A DNA stretch of 64,000 bases from G965227875 sp965227875 (GTDB taxonomy: Bacteria; Pseudomonadota; Alphaproteobacteria; Rhizobiales; JAJFHC01), in contig OZ245783.1 of the NCBI GenBank assembly GCA_965227875.1, positions 2,728,001-2,792,000 on the forward strand, written 5' to 3'. Below the pieces are notes generated by a model. The model did not search any database. It had not been told where the DNA came from and saw only the letters and a list, made by a program, of their open reading frames with translations. Positions 21,801 through 24,371 of this stretch are shown here, one piece after another; within the stretch, counting starts at the first letter, position 1, and each line of letters begins with the position of its first letter. A program made the translations under genes and the position numbers.

Positions 21801-22285
21801 TCAGAGTAACTCGCATCTGTTTCGGTTTCGGAACGATTGTCACGTGTTGGATTCTCGCCCGTTTCGGCCGTGACGTCCTGAACCTGGGGGGCGGCGAGCG
21901 ATGAAGACCCAGGGCCTGCCGTGTCCTCCGCATCCGTCGTGACCGAGCGTGTTTCGGTCGATTCGTTCGACGATGGTGTATTCGGGCTGAAATCGTCGAG
22001 CGTGATGTCGACGCCATCGGCGCCGGTGCGCTGGCGTTCCCCCAGTTCCGCGAAATAGACGTCCGGGTCGAGCCAGTCCTCCGACCCGGTTTCGGGGCGC
22101 GGTTGGCTGCCGTAGTGAATATTGGGGTAGTCGAGGTCCTTGCGGCTGACCGGCGCATCTTCCAGGCGCACGTCGTTGGCCTGGCGGGTTTCGTCTTTTT
22201 TTCCGGTATCGGTTTCGTCCGCCGCTCCGGAATATATGGTCTTGTTCTGCCCGTCGCTCATGATCGCAATGACGCCTTTGACCAT
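101..22285 (-). CDS. Giant cadherin-repeat/RTX type I-secreted adhesin (7,394 aa)
   Basis: This is a very large, acidic, extracellular adhesin-like protein, presumably exported by the divergent type I system and stiffened by calcium. Residues 1-205 are polar and low in complexity, with no Sec signal. Residues about 205-400 hold two cadherin-like repeats, and about 400-740 an RTX block with GGxGxDxxxG motifs. About 745-6352 hold 57 near-identical 99-residue cadherin repeats. Each has an acidic DENA strand, a DADSGDS loop, an IDYEA motif and a TDAGGN turn, all typical calcium-ligand positions of bacterial cadherin domains. A module of about 258 residues interrupts the 57th repeat. Two further repeats follow, then a repeat split by a LamG-like domain, then a C-terminal RTX block (about 7142-7394) ending in a type I secretion-like tail. 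The ATG at 22285 has GAGGTG five bases upstream; an ATG at 22261 is less well placed. Adhesion or biofilm function is inferred from architecture. Confidence 0.93.
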   Translation of the reverse strand: MVKGVIAIMSDGQNKTIYSGAADETDTGKKDETRQANDVRLEDAPVSRKDLDYPNIHYGSQPRPETGSEDWLDPDVYFAELGERQRTGADGVDITLDDFSPNTPSSNESTETRSVTTDAEDTAGPGSSSLAAPQVQDVTAETGENPTRDNRSETETDASYSENFAERALATEFTEDAAPSTDGEADSDATKSDQTAPDETSEPNHAPSDITLTGGSVDENATTGTVVATLATTDANSGDSFTYTLTSDASGFFEIVGDQIRVKAGADIDYEADASHEVTVRVTDSGGKTYSETVTLSVNNLMDEGPSDITLTGGSVDENAAAGTVVATLATTDADSGDSFTYALTSDASGFFEIVGDEIRVKAGADIDHEADASHEVTVQVTDAGGNTYSETITIDVNNLIDGDTIVGTAGSDTLSGTVEEDTMLGLAGDDSIAGGYGADLMDGGEGRDTLDYSASGEGVTVDMAAGTGSGGMAEGDRFSNFEDVTGSAYDDDLTGDSGANMFTAGGGNDTILGGGGNDVIRYTVGHGSDSVDGGDGEDHIIIDGIDGQSSSFLIEDADTYNARTGANTAPGTILISADGVLIMTATDIEKITVNAGSAGDSLTVNGDFSATALAEDGLTYNGEAGADTVNLSGLSSGHGVTVTGGGNSDDIAGGAGNDTLAGSGGGDTFRGGRGDDTIAGSGSGDTAVYSGNLADYDVTLNPDGSLTITDTRDGSPDGSDTVSGVNTFVFADGSVTADDMTHSSPTDITLTGGAVDENAGAGTVVATLATVDADAGDSFTYALTSDASGLFEIVGDQIRVKAGADIDYEADASHEVTVQVTDAGGNTYSETVTLSVNNLMDEGPSDITLTGGSVDENASSGTVVATLVTTDADAGDSFTYALTSDASGFFEIVGDQIRVKAGADIDFEADASHNVTVQVTDAGGNTYSETVTLSVNNLMDEGPSDITLTGGSVDENASAGTVVATLATTDADSGDSFTYALTSDASGFFEIVGDQIRVKTGADIDYEADASHDVTVQVTDAGGNTYSETVTLSVNNLMDEGPSDITLTGGSVDENAAAGTVVATLATTDADSGDSFTYALTSDASGFFEIMGDEIRVKAGADLDYEADASHEITVQVTDAGGNTYSETVSLSVNNLMDEGPSDITLTGGAVDENASAGTVVATLATTDADSGDSFTYALTSDASGFFEIVGDQIRVKAGADIDYEADVSHEVTVQVTDAGGNTYSETVTLSVSNLMDEGPSDITLTGGSVNENASAGTVVATLTTTDADSGDTFTYALTSDASGFFEIVGDEIRVKADANLDYEADASHDVTVQVTDAGGNTYSETVTLSVNNLMDEGPSDITLTGGSVNENAVAGTVVATLATTDADSGDSFTYALTSDASGFFEIAGDQIRVKAGADIDYETDASHDVTVQVTDAGGNTYSETVTLSINNLMDEGPSDITLTGGSVDENASPGTVVATLATTDADSGDSFTYALTSDASGFFEIVGDQIRVKTGADIDYEADASHEVTVQVTDAGGNTYSETVTLSVNNLMDEGPSDITLTGGSVDENASAGTVVATLATVDADSGDSFTYALTSDASGFFEIVGDQIRVKAGADIDYEADASHEVTVQVTDAGGNTYSETVSLSVNNRMDEGPSDITLTGGSVDENAAAGTVVATLATTDADSGDSFTYALTSDASGFFEIVGDQIRVKAGADIDYEAAASHEVTVQVTDAGGNTYSETVTLSVNNLMDEGPSDITLTGGSVDENASAGTVVATLATTDADSGDSFTYALTSDASGFFEIVGDQIRVKAGADTDYETDASHEVTVQVTDAGGNTYSETVSLSINNLMDEGPSDITLTGGSVDENASAGTVVATLATTDADTGDSFTYALTSDASGFFEIVGDQIRVKAGADIDYEADASHDVTVQVTDAGGNTYSETVTLSINNLMDEGPSDITLTGGAVDENASSGTVVATLATTDADSGDSFTYALTSDASGFFEIVGDQIRVKTGADIDYETDASHEVTVQVTDAGGNTYSETVTLSVNNLMDEGPSDITLTGGTVDENAAAGTVVATLATTDADAGDSFTYALTSDASGFFEIVGDQIRVKAGADIDYEADASHEVTVQVTDAGGNTYSETVTLSVNNLMDEGPSDITLTGGAVDENAAAGTVVATLATTDADAGDSFTYTLTSDASGFFEIVGDEIRVKAGADIDYEANTSLEVTVQVTDAGGNIYSETVTLSVNNLMDEGPSDITLTGGSVDENAAAGTVVATLATTDADSGDSFTYALTSDASGFFEIVGDQIRVKAGADLDYEADASHDVTVQVTDAGGNTYSETVTISVNNLMDEGPSDITLTGGSVDENASAGTVVATLATTDADVGDSFTYALTSDASGFFEIVGDQIHVKTGADIDYETDASHEVTIQVTDAGGNTYSETVTLSVNNLMDEGPSDITLTGGSVDENASAGTVVATLATTDADSGDSFTYALTSDASGFFEIVGDQIRVKAGADIDYEANASHEVTVQVTDAGGNTYSETVTLSVNNLMDEGPSDITLTGGSVDENAVAGTVVATLATTDADSGDSFTYALTSDASGFFEIVGDQIRVKTGADIDYEADASHNVTVQVMDAGGNMYSETVTLSVNNLMDEGPSDITLTGGSVDENAVAGTVVATLATTDADSGDSFTYALTSDASGFFEIVGDQIRVKTGADIDYEAGASHDVTVQVTDAGGNTYSETVTLSVNNLMDEGPSDITLTGGSVDENASAGTVVATLATTDADSGDSFTYALTSDASGLFEIVGDEIRVKAGADIDYEADASHEVTVQVADAGGNTYSETVTLSVNNLMDEGPSDITLTGGAVDENASAGTVAATLATTDADAGDSFTYALTSDASGFFEIVGDEIRVKAGADIDYEADASHDVTVQVTDAGGNTYSETVTLSVNNLMDEGPSDITLTGGSVDENAVAGTVVATLATTDADSGDSFTYALTSDASGLFEIVGDQIRVKTGADIDYEADASHDVTVQVTDAGGNTYSETVTLSINNLMDEGPSDITLTGGAVDENAAAGTVVATLATTDADSGDSFTYALTSDASGLFEIVGDEIRVKAGADIDYEADASHEVTVQVADAGGNTYSETVTLSVNNLMDEGPSDITLTGGAVDENASAGTVAATLATTDADAGDSFTYALTSDASGFFEIVGDEIRVKAGADIDYEADASHDVTVQVTDAGGNTYSETVTLSVNNLMDEGPSDITLSGGSVDENAVAGTVVATLATTDADSGDSFTYALTSDASGLFEIVGDQIRVKTGADIDYEADASHDVTVQVTDAGGNTYSETVTLSINNLMDEGPSDITLTGGAVDENAAAGTVVATLATTDADSGDSFTYALTSDASGFFEIVGDQIRVKTGADIDYEADASHEVTVQVTDAGGNTYSETVSLSVNNLMDEGPSDITLTGGSVDENASADTVVATLATTDADTGDSFTYTLTSDASGFFEIVGDQIRVKAGADLDYEADASHDVTVQVTDAGGNTYSETVSLSVNNLMDEGPSDITLTGGSVDENASSGTVVATLSTTDADFGDSFTYALTSDASGFFEIVGDQIRVKAGADIDYETDASHEVTVQVTDAGGNTYSETVTLSVNNLMDEGPSDITLTGGAIDENAAVGTVVATLATTDADSGDSFTYALTSDASGFFEIVGDQIRVKAGADIDYEADASHDVTVQVTDAGGNTYSETVTLSVNNLMDEGPSDITLTGGAVDENAAAGTVVATLATTDADAGDSFTYALTSDASGFFEIVGDQIRVKTGADIDYEAGTSHDVTVQVTDAGGNTYSETVTLSVNNLMDEGPSDITLTGGSVDENAAAGTVVATLATTDADSGDSFTYALTSDASGFFEIVGDQIRVKAGADIDYEADASHEVTVQVTDAGGNTYSETVTLSVNNLMDEGPSDITLTGGSVDENAAAGTVVATLATTDADSGDSFTYALTSDTSGFFEIVGDQIRVKAGADIDFEADASHEVTVQVTDAGGNTYNETVTLSVNNLMDEGPSDITLTGGSVDENASAGTVVATLATTDADAGDSFTYALTSDASGFFEIVGDQIRVKAGADIDYEAAASHEVTVQVTDAGGNTYSETVTLSVNNLMDEGPSDIALTGGSVDENAVAGTVVATLATTDADSGDSFTYALTSDASGFFEIVGDQIRVKTGADLDYEADASHEVTVQVIDAGGNTHSETVTLSINNLMDEGPSDITLTGGAVDENAAAGTVVATLATTDADSGDSFTYALTSDASGFFEIVGDQIRVKAGADIDYEAGTSHDVTVQVTDAGGNTYSETVTLSVNNLMDEGPSDITLTGGTVDENASAGTVVATLATTDADAGDSFTYALTSDASGFFEIVGDQIRVKAGADIDYEAGASHDVTVQVTDAGGNTYSETVTLSVNNLMDEGPSDITLTGGSVDENAAAGTVVATLATTDADSGDSFTYALTSDASGFFEIVGDQIRVKAGADIDYEANTSHDVTVQVTDAGGNTYSETVTLSVNNLMDEGPSDIMLTGGAVDENAAAGTVVATLATTDADSGDSFTYALISDASGLFEIVGDQIRVKAGADIDYEAATSHEVTVQVTDAGGNTYSETVTLSVNNLMDEGPSDITLSGGSVDENAAAGTIVATLATTDADSGDSFTYALTSDASGFFEIVGDQIRVKAGADIDYEAGASHDVTVQVTDAGGNTYSETVTLSVNNLMDEGPSDITLTGGSVDENAAASTVVATLATTDADSGDSFTYALTSDASGFFEIVGDEIRVKAGADIDYEANTSHDVTVQVTDAGGNTYSETVTLSVNNLMDEGPSDITLTGGAVDENAVAGTVVATLATTDADAGDSFTYALTSDASGFFEIVGDQIRVKAGADLDYETDASHVVTVQVTDAGGNTYSETVTLAVNNLMDEGPSDITLTGGSVDENASAGTVVATLATTDADAGDSFTYALTSDASGFFEIVGDQIRVKAGADIDYEAAASHEVIVQVTDAGGNTYSETVTLSVNNLMDEGPSDITLTGGAVDENAAAGTVVATFATVDTDAGDSFTYALTSDASGFFEIVGDQIRVKTGADIDYEAAASHEVTVQVTDAGGNTYSETVTLSVNNLMDEGPSDITLTGGSVDENAAAGTAVATLATTDADSGDSFTYALTSDASGFFEIVGDQIRVKAGADIDYEADASHEVTVQVTDAGGNTYSETVTLSINNLMDEGPSDITLTGGSVDENAAAGTVVATLATTDADSGDSFTYALTSDASGFFEIVGNQIRVKAGADIDYEAAASHEVTVQVTDAGGNTYSETVTLSVNNLMDEGPSDITLTGGAVDENAAAGTVVATLATTDADAGDSFTYALTSDASGFFEIVGDQIRVKTGAAIDYETDASHEVTVQVTDAGGKIYSETVTLSVNNLMDEGPSDITLTGGSVDENAAGGTVVATLATTDADSGDSFTYALTSDASGFFEIAGDQIRVKAGADIDYETDVSHDVTVQVTDAGGNTYSETVSLSVNNLMDEGPSDITLTGGSVDENASAGTVVATLATTDADSGDSFTYALTSDASGFFEIFGDQIRVKAGADIDYEADASHEVTVQVTDAGGNTYSETVTLSVNNLMDEGPSDITLTGGSVDENAVAGTVVATLATTDADAGDSFTYALTSDASGFFEIVGDQIRVKTGADIDYEADASHEVTVQVTDAGGNTYSETVSLSVNNLMDEGPSDITLTGGSVDENTSAGTVVATLATADADSGDSFTYALTSDASGFFEIVGDQIRVKAGADIDYEADASHEVTVQVTDAGGNTHSETVTLSVNNLMDEGPSDITLAGGSVDENAATGTVVATLATTDADSGDSFTYALTSDDSGFFEIVGDQIRVKAGADIDYEAGASHEVTVQVTDAGGNTYSETVSLSVNNLMDEGPSDITLTGGSVDENAAAGTVVATLATTDADSGDSFTYALTSDASGFFEIVGDQIRVKTGADIDYEAAASHEVTVQVTDAGGNTYSETVSLSVNNLMDEGPSDITLTGGSVDENAAAGTVVATLATTDADSGDSFTYALTSDASGFFEIVGDQIRVKASADIDYEADASHEVTVQVTDAGGNTYSETVTLSVNNLMDEGPSDITLTGGSVDENAAAGTVVATLATTDADSGDSFTYALTSDASGFFEIVGDQIRVKAGADLDYEANTSHEVTVQVTDAGGNTYSETVSLSVNNLMDEGPSDITLTGGSVDENTSAGTVVATLATTDADSGDSFTYALTSDASGFFEIVGDQIRVKTGADIDYETDASHEVTVQVTDAGGNTYSETVSLSVNNLMDEGPSDITLTGGSVDENAAAGTVVATLATTDADAGDSFTYALTSDASGLFEIVGDQIRVKTGADIDYEAGTQKPQPVSLSASILEEAAAGADVVISGVPSGSVLSAGTDNGDGSWTVPGASAVGLTITPPPGQAEAFALTATATSTETLIDSDFSTGADGFTFNDSAGAYSSGSSANGDLRMTLGSVDDADIIDMEASWARTVTVSETGQATLSFDYRMIVDHHYESDEYVEIQIRVDGNLVTVDGNDYVTHVNGPGGSTDYDSGLRNISIDLGELAAGNHTIEFVGFNNKKTTVNEVAEIRFDNISLDVVDIATQDAIPITPEVGYEVTVQTTDAGGNTYSEVVSLSVNNVAETPSDITLSGGNVDENAAAGTVVATLAATDEDVGDSFTYTLTSDASGFFEIVGDQIRVKAGAAIDYEATTSHDVTVQVTDAGGNTYSETVTLNVDNLNEGPTDIALSGGTVNEHSDAGTVVATLSASDEDAGETFTYALTSDASGFFEVVGDEIRVKAGANIDYEADASHDVTIEVTDSGGNTYSETVAITVGDIGEAPTDITFGATDAKLSGNGQPVLDVDSSGYALTSPYGLPLHSETTFTIEMQVNFDNEPGAGWDCDLAAQNDGYDQNGFYLSVQDGKLTYAQWDSGTMQGSIQSEAGLITPGEDQMVSLVINNGTATIYLDGQSVASGSVPSPMAATSSGGKFLESFDGQISEIRVWNSARSQAQVQSTLDSDLNGSTYGLYALYEFEEGSGSTVTDSVYGTHLTIADGAASWMTSDYLSAGTVVATSDLVGEMAGIEYSYSLTDSANGKFAIDASTGEISLTANHEAASPYSDTVTVAVNIGGELYSEILTINLGTSATETFAGSQHDDVTYGFEGNDTLTGGTGDDVLAGGGGADTFDGGAGTDTVDYSAAESGVTVLLSDTDGSGAGGQYTGTAAGGYGGDAAGDSYTSIENIIGSDHDDRVYGNDSGTTAYLGGGNDVFDNAHLDAVDHIEGGAGNDVVWTGSGDDTLIGGTGDDRLYGEGGNDLFVFRTGDGADTIDGGSGWTDTLRLEHSDGGEVPDGWTVAFDSGSIANSGEDYFELTQDASGTLTMNDGSTVDFQGLERIEW
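1100..1735 (-). other. LamG/concanavalin-like domain inserted in a cadherin repeat
   Basis: Roughly residues 6851-7060 of the adhesin. The segment contains FTIEMQVNF, MVSLVINNGTATIYLDGQSV, ISEIRVWNSARS and YALYEFEEGSGS, characteristic strands of LamG/pentraxin-like sugar-binding jelly rolls. It is preceded by the first strand of a cadherin repeat (APTDITFG) and followed by the rest of one (SAGTVVATSD then YSYSLTDSANGKF), so the domain sits inside a repeat rather than between repeats. A carbohydrate-binding role is inferred from fold resemblance. Confidence 0.75.
1778..2370 (-). repeat. Two divergent C-terminal cadherin-like repeats
   Basis: Two 99-residue units of the same family as the main array. 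They are visibly more diverged (PSDITLSGGNVDEN and PTDIALSGGTVNEH), which suggests they escape the homogenisation that keeps the central units alike. They separate the two inserted-domain repeats. Confidence 0.85.
2450..3222 (-). other. About 258-residue module inserted within the 57th cadherin repeat
   Basis: The last repeat of the main array reads normally to IDYEAG, then breaks into unrelated sequence, and resumes at GYEVTVQTTDAGGNTYSE. The insert has two parts. An Ig-like/RTX-linker stretch (VVISGVPSGSVLSAGTDNGD then LTITPPPGQAEAF) comes first. A jelly-roll-like segment follows with FSTGADGFTFND, TLSFDYRMIVDHHY, EIQIRVDGNLV and NHTIEFVGFNNK, reminiscent of carbohydrate-binding modules. 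A ligand-binding role is inference. Confidence 0.75.
3223..20060 (-). repeat. 57-unit 297-bp tandem repeat array encoding cadherin-like domains
   Basis: Unit boundaries recur every 297 bp without a single insertion or deletion: the same landmark (the TYALTSDAS coding segment) sits at 3312 + n x 297 up to 19944, giving 57 landmarks. The last unit (by protein order) is interrupted by the insert at 2450-3222. Variation is limited to a small set of positions, such as S/A/V after DENA, Q/E after VGD, A/T before GAD, D/E after ASH, and V/I in VNNLM. This fits ongoing exchange between units. Confidence 0.95.
12222..14003. repeat. Recent 891-bp tandem duplication (three repeat units copied) inside the array
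   Basis: The three units in about 12222-13112 reappear in about 13113-14003 almost base for base. The one difference I found is CCCGACAGC at about 12606 against CCCGTCAGC at about 13497, changing Ser to Thr. Flanking units on both sides do not match this closely, so the duplication looks recent. A second, shorter near-identity links 14220-14407 with 14517-14704. Confidence 0.85.
20061..21077 (-). other. N-terminal RTX/haemolysin-type calcium-binding block
   Basis: Roughly residues 400-740 of the adhesin. Repeated GGxGND/GGxGDD nonapeptides are seen (for example AGGGNDTILGGGGNDVI and GGAGNDTLAGSGGGDTFRGG), interspersed with beta-strand text such as VTVDMAAGTG and DYDVTLNPDGSLTITD. The block separates the first two cadherin repeats from the 57-unit array, so calcium-binding blocks bracket the fibre at both ends. 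Confidence 0.85.
21078..21668 (-). repeat. Two N-terminal cadherin-like repeats
   Basis: Two 99-residue units of the array family, located before the N-terminal RTX block. They keep the canonical PSDITLTGGSVDEN opening and the 297-bp length. The first carries DANSGDS and an R in VTVRVTDSGG, so it is slightly diverged. Their separation from the main array suggests that the RTX block was inserted into, or duplicated within, an older continuous array. Confidence 0.85.
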
Positions 22286-22541
22286 CCGGCACCTCGAACT
22301 TCGCCCGTTTCGGACGCGATTCGGTGCAGGAATCGGTTTGCCTCACGCCAATCCATACATCGGGTGTCTTAAGATACCGTAATTGTCGGCAATATGTTTA
22401 CGGTTGCGAAACAAGCGCCTTTAACCAGCAGAGGTTGTTGAGTTTTTTCTGGTCGCCGCATCAGGGTTAACCGGGCGCTAAACTTTGTCGTGTTACGAAC
22501 ATTGCCTGGCAAGGCAGGATTCGAATGCGCAGGGGAACAAT
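22286..22541. promoter_or_regulatory. Shared divergent control region of adhesin and export operon
   Basis: These 256 bases separate the adhesin start from the first exporter gene and are noticeably richer in A+T than the surroundings. They contain the imperfect palindrome at 22363-22378 and the segment CGCCTTTAACCAG at about 22416. A very similar CGCCTTTAAACCAA lies at about 26602, upstream of the adaptor gene, so it may be a shared control element. I cannot assign -35/-10 boxes with confidence. Confidence 0.6.
22363..22378. promoter_or_regulatory. 16-bp palindrome, candidate operator
   Basis: GGTGTCTTAAGATACC pairs with its own reverse complement in seven of eight positions, around a perfect TCTTAAGA core. 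It lies about 80 bases upstream of the adhesin start and 160 bases upstream of the exporter start. The dyad would suit a dimeric regulator such as the LuxR-type response regulator at the end of the operon; that pairing is inference. Confidence 0.4.
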
Positions 22542-24371
22542 GTGATCGTCACGCGGAACCAGGAAGCGGGATCCCGGTCCGAAACCACGGCCACGGCCGG
22601 ACCGGAGACTAAGGTGAAGGGACTGCTGTCATCCTTGCTGCGCCGCTCTCTGACTGGAAAATCGGACTCATTTCGTAACCGAAATGAGAATATTGGCGTC
22701 CCGCCGCTTGGCCGGTCGGTGACCATCGGCTCGGTCGTCATCAACTTGCTCGCGCTCGCGCTGCCCCTGGTGATCCTCCAGGTCTACGACCGTGTCCTGC
22801 CAAACCAGTCCTATGACACCCTGTCTCTGCTGCTTCTCGGACTGACGGGCGTGATGATCCTCGACACGTTCATGAAACTCGCCCGGTCATATCTGGTCGG
22901 CTGGAATGCGGCGCGCTACGAACACCAGCTCGCGCTGGCCGCGATGGAGCGGGTTCTCGACGCCCCGCCGCACCTCATCGAAAACGACGCGCCCAGCATC
23001 AACGTGGACCGTATGCTGGCGATCGACGCCCTGCGGGACTTCTATGGCGGGCAATCGCGCCTCCTTCTGCTCGACCTGCCCTTTACCGCGCTGTTTCTTC
23101 TGCTGATCGCCATTGTCGGCGGGCCGATCGTGTTCGTGCCGCTGGCGCTCTTCGTCGTGCTCGGGGCGGCGACCGTGATATGCAGCCGTTCCCTCCGCAG
23201 CGTACTGGAAACCCGTTCCGCCTATGACGACAGGAAATACGATTTCATCGTCGAGGTGCTCGGTGGCATCCATACCGTCAAGAGCATGGCGATGGAGCCG
23301 CAGGTGCAGCGGCGGTTCGAACGCCTGCAGAAAAGTGGCATCGACGCGGCGTATCGCACGATCGTGCTCGGCAACTCCGCCCAGAGTTACGGCAATCTCT
23401 TCGCGAACCTGACCATGATATCGATGGTCTCCGTCGGGGCCGTGTTCGTCATCAAGGGCGACCTGACGATCGGCTCGCTTGCCTGCTGCACGCTGCTGGC
23501 GGGACGGACCATCCAGCCCCTGCTGAAAGGCCTCGGCCTGTGGACCCAGTTGCAGAGCCTTTCCATCTCGCGGCGCCGTGTCGACGAACTCTTCTCGCTG
23601 CCGCCGGTCCGCACGGACCGGCCCGCGTCGGTCGCCGAATGCGACGGACGGATCCAGATCCGAGACCTCGCGTTCGGCTACGAGAGTGAGGGGCCGGCGC
23701 TGTTCGAGGGCATCGACCTCGATGTCGAACCCGGTGAAATCGTCGGGCTGCGTGGCGAGGACGGAAGCGGCAAGACCACCTTCGTCAGGCTGATGCTCGG
23801 CCAGCTCGCCGCAAGCCGGGGCGAGATCCGCATCGGTGGCTATGACGTGTGCGGCCCGTGGGGCGATGCCCTGTCGGAATGGGTTGCCTACGTCCCGCAG
23901 TCCACGTCGGTGTTCAAGGGCACCATACTCGAGAACATCACCATGTTCCGCACCGGCGACGCCATTGACGCGGCGCGCGAGGCCGCACGGCTGATCGGCC
24001 TCGAGGCCGACATTCACCGTCTTCCGGACGGCTACGACACACCGATCAGCGAAGGCATCACGGAAGAACTGCCGGCGGGTTTCATGCAGCGCATCGTCAT
24101 CGCGCGCGCGCTTGCCCGGCGCCCCAGAGTGCTGATCTTCGACGAGGCCTACGGTGCGCTGGATGCCAGTTCCGACAGGCAGTTGAGGGAGGCCTTCGAA
24201 CAGCTGAGGGGGCGCATGACCGTTGTCGTCGTGTCTCTCAGGCCGTCCCTGCTCAGGGTTGCCGACCGGGTCTTCGAACTTCGCGGAGGCGCGTTGCACC
24301 TCGATCCTTCATACGGCGCGCAACCACCCGAAAACGCAATGACGCCTGACGCCGGAAGGGCGGGAGCATGA
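22542..24371 (+). CDS. Type I secretion ABC exporter subunit 1 (no C39 domain, degenerate ATPase)
   Basis: An inner-membrane ABC exporter half-transporter of about 609 residues. Membrane helices start near residue 45 and a nucleotide-binding domain occupies about 360-600. The Walker A is intact (GEDGSGKTT near 405) and the Walker B has its catalytic Glu (VLIFDEAYGALD near 530). The LSGGQ signature is replaced by LPAGF (near 510), and the switch His is absent (VVSLRPS near 565). The GTG at 22542 is preferred because AGGGGA precedes it by five bases; an upstream in-frame TTG at 22485 would add 19 residues. The stop overlaps the next ATG by four bases (ATGA), indicating translational coupling. 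The family (PrtD/LapB-like) exports RTX proteins, here presumably the divergent adhesin, as a heterodimer with subunit 2. Confidence 0.9.
   Translation: MIVTRNQEAGSRSETTATAGPETKVKGLLSSLLRRSLTGKSDSFRNRNENIGVPPLGRSVTIGSVVINLLALALPLVILQVYDRVLPNQSYDTLSLLLLGLTGVMILDTFMKLARSYLVGWNAARYEHQLALAAMERVLDAPPHLIENDAPSINVDRMLAIDALRDFYGGQSRLLLLDLPFTALFLLLIAIVGGPIVFVPLALFVVLGAATVICSRSLRSVLETRSAYDDRKYDFIVEVLGGIHTVKSMAMEPQVQRRFERLQKSGIDAAYRTIVLGNSAQSYGNLFANLTMISMVSVGAVFVIKGDLTIGSLACCTLLAGRTIQPLLKGLGLWTQLQSLSISRRRVDELFSLPPVRTDRPASVAECDGRIQIRDLAFGYESEGPALFEGIDLDVEPGEIVGLRGEDGSGKTTFVRLMLGQLAASRGEIRIGGYDVCGPWGDALSEWVAYVPQSTSVFKGTILENITMFRTGDAIDAAREAARLIGLEADIHRLPDGYDTPISEGITEELPAGFMQRIVIARALARRPRVLIFDEAYGALDASSDRQLREAFEQLRGRMTVVVVSLRPSLLRVADRVFELRGGALHLDPSYGAQPPENAMTPDAGRAGA

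Noticed and set aside
22039..22285. LapG-type cleavage or retention module at the adhesin N-terminus
   Set aside because: The N-terminal residues are polar and acidic, and I could not find a convincing di-alanine site in a LapA-like context.
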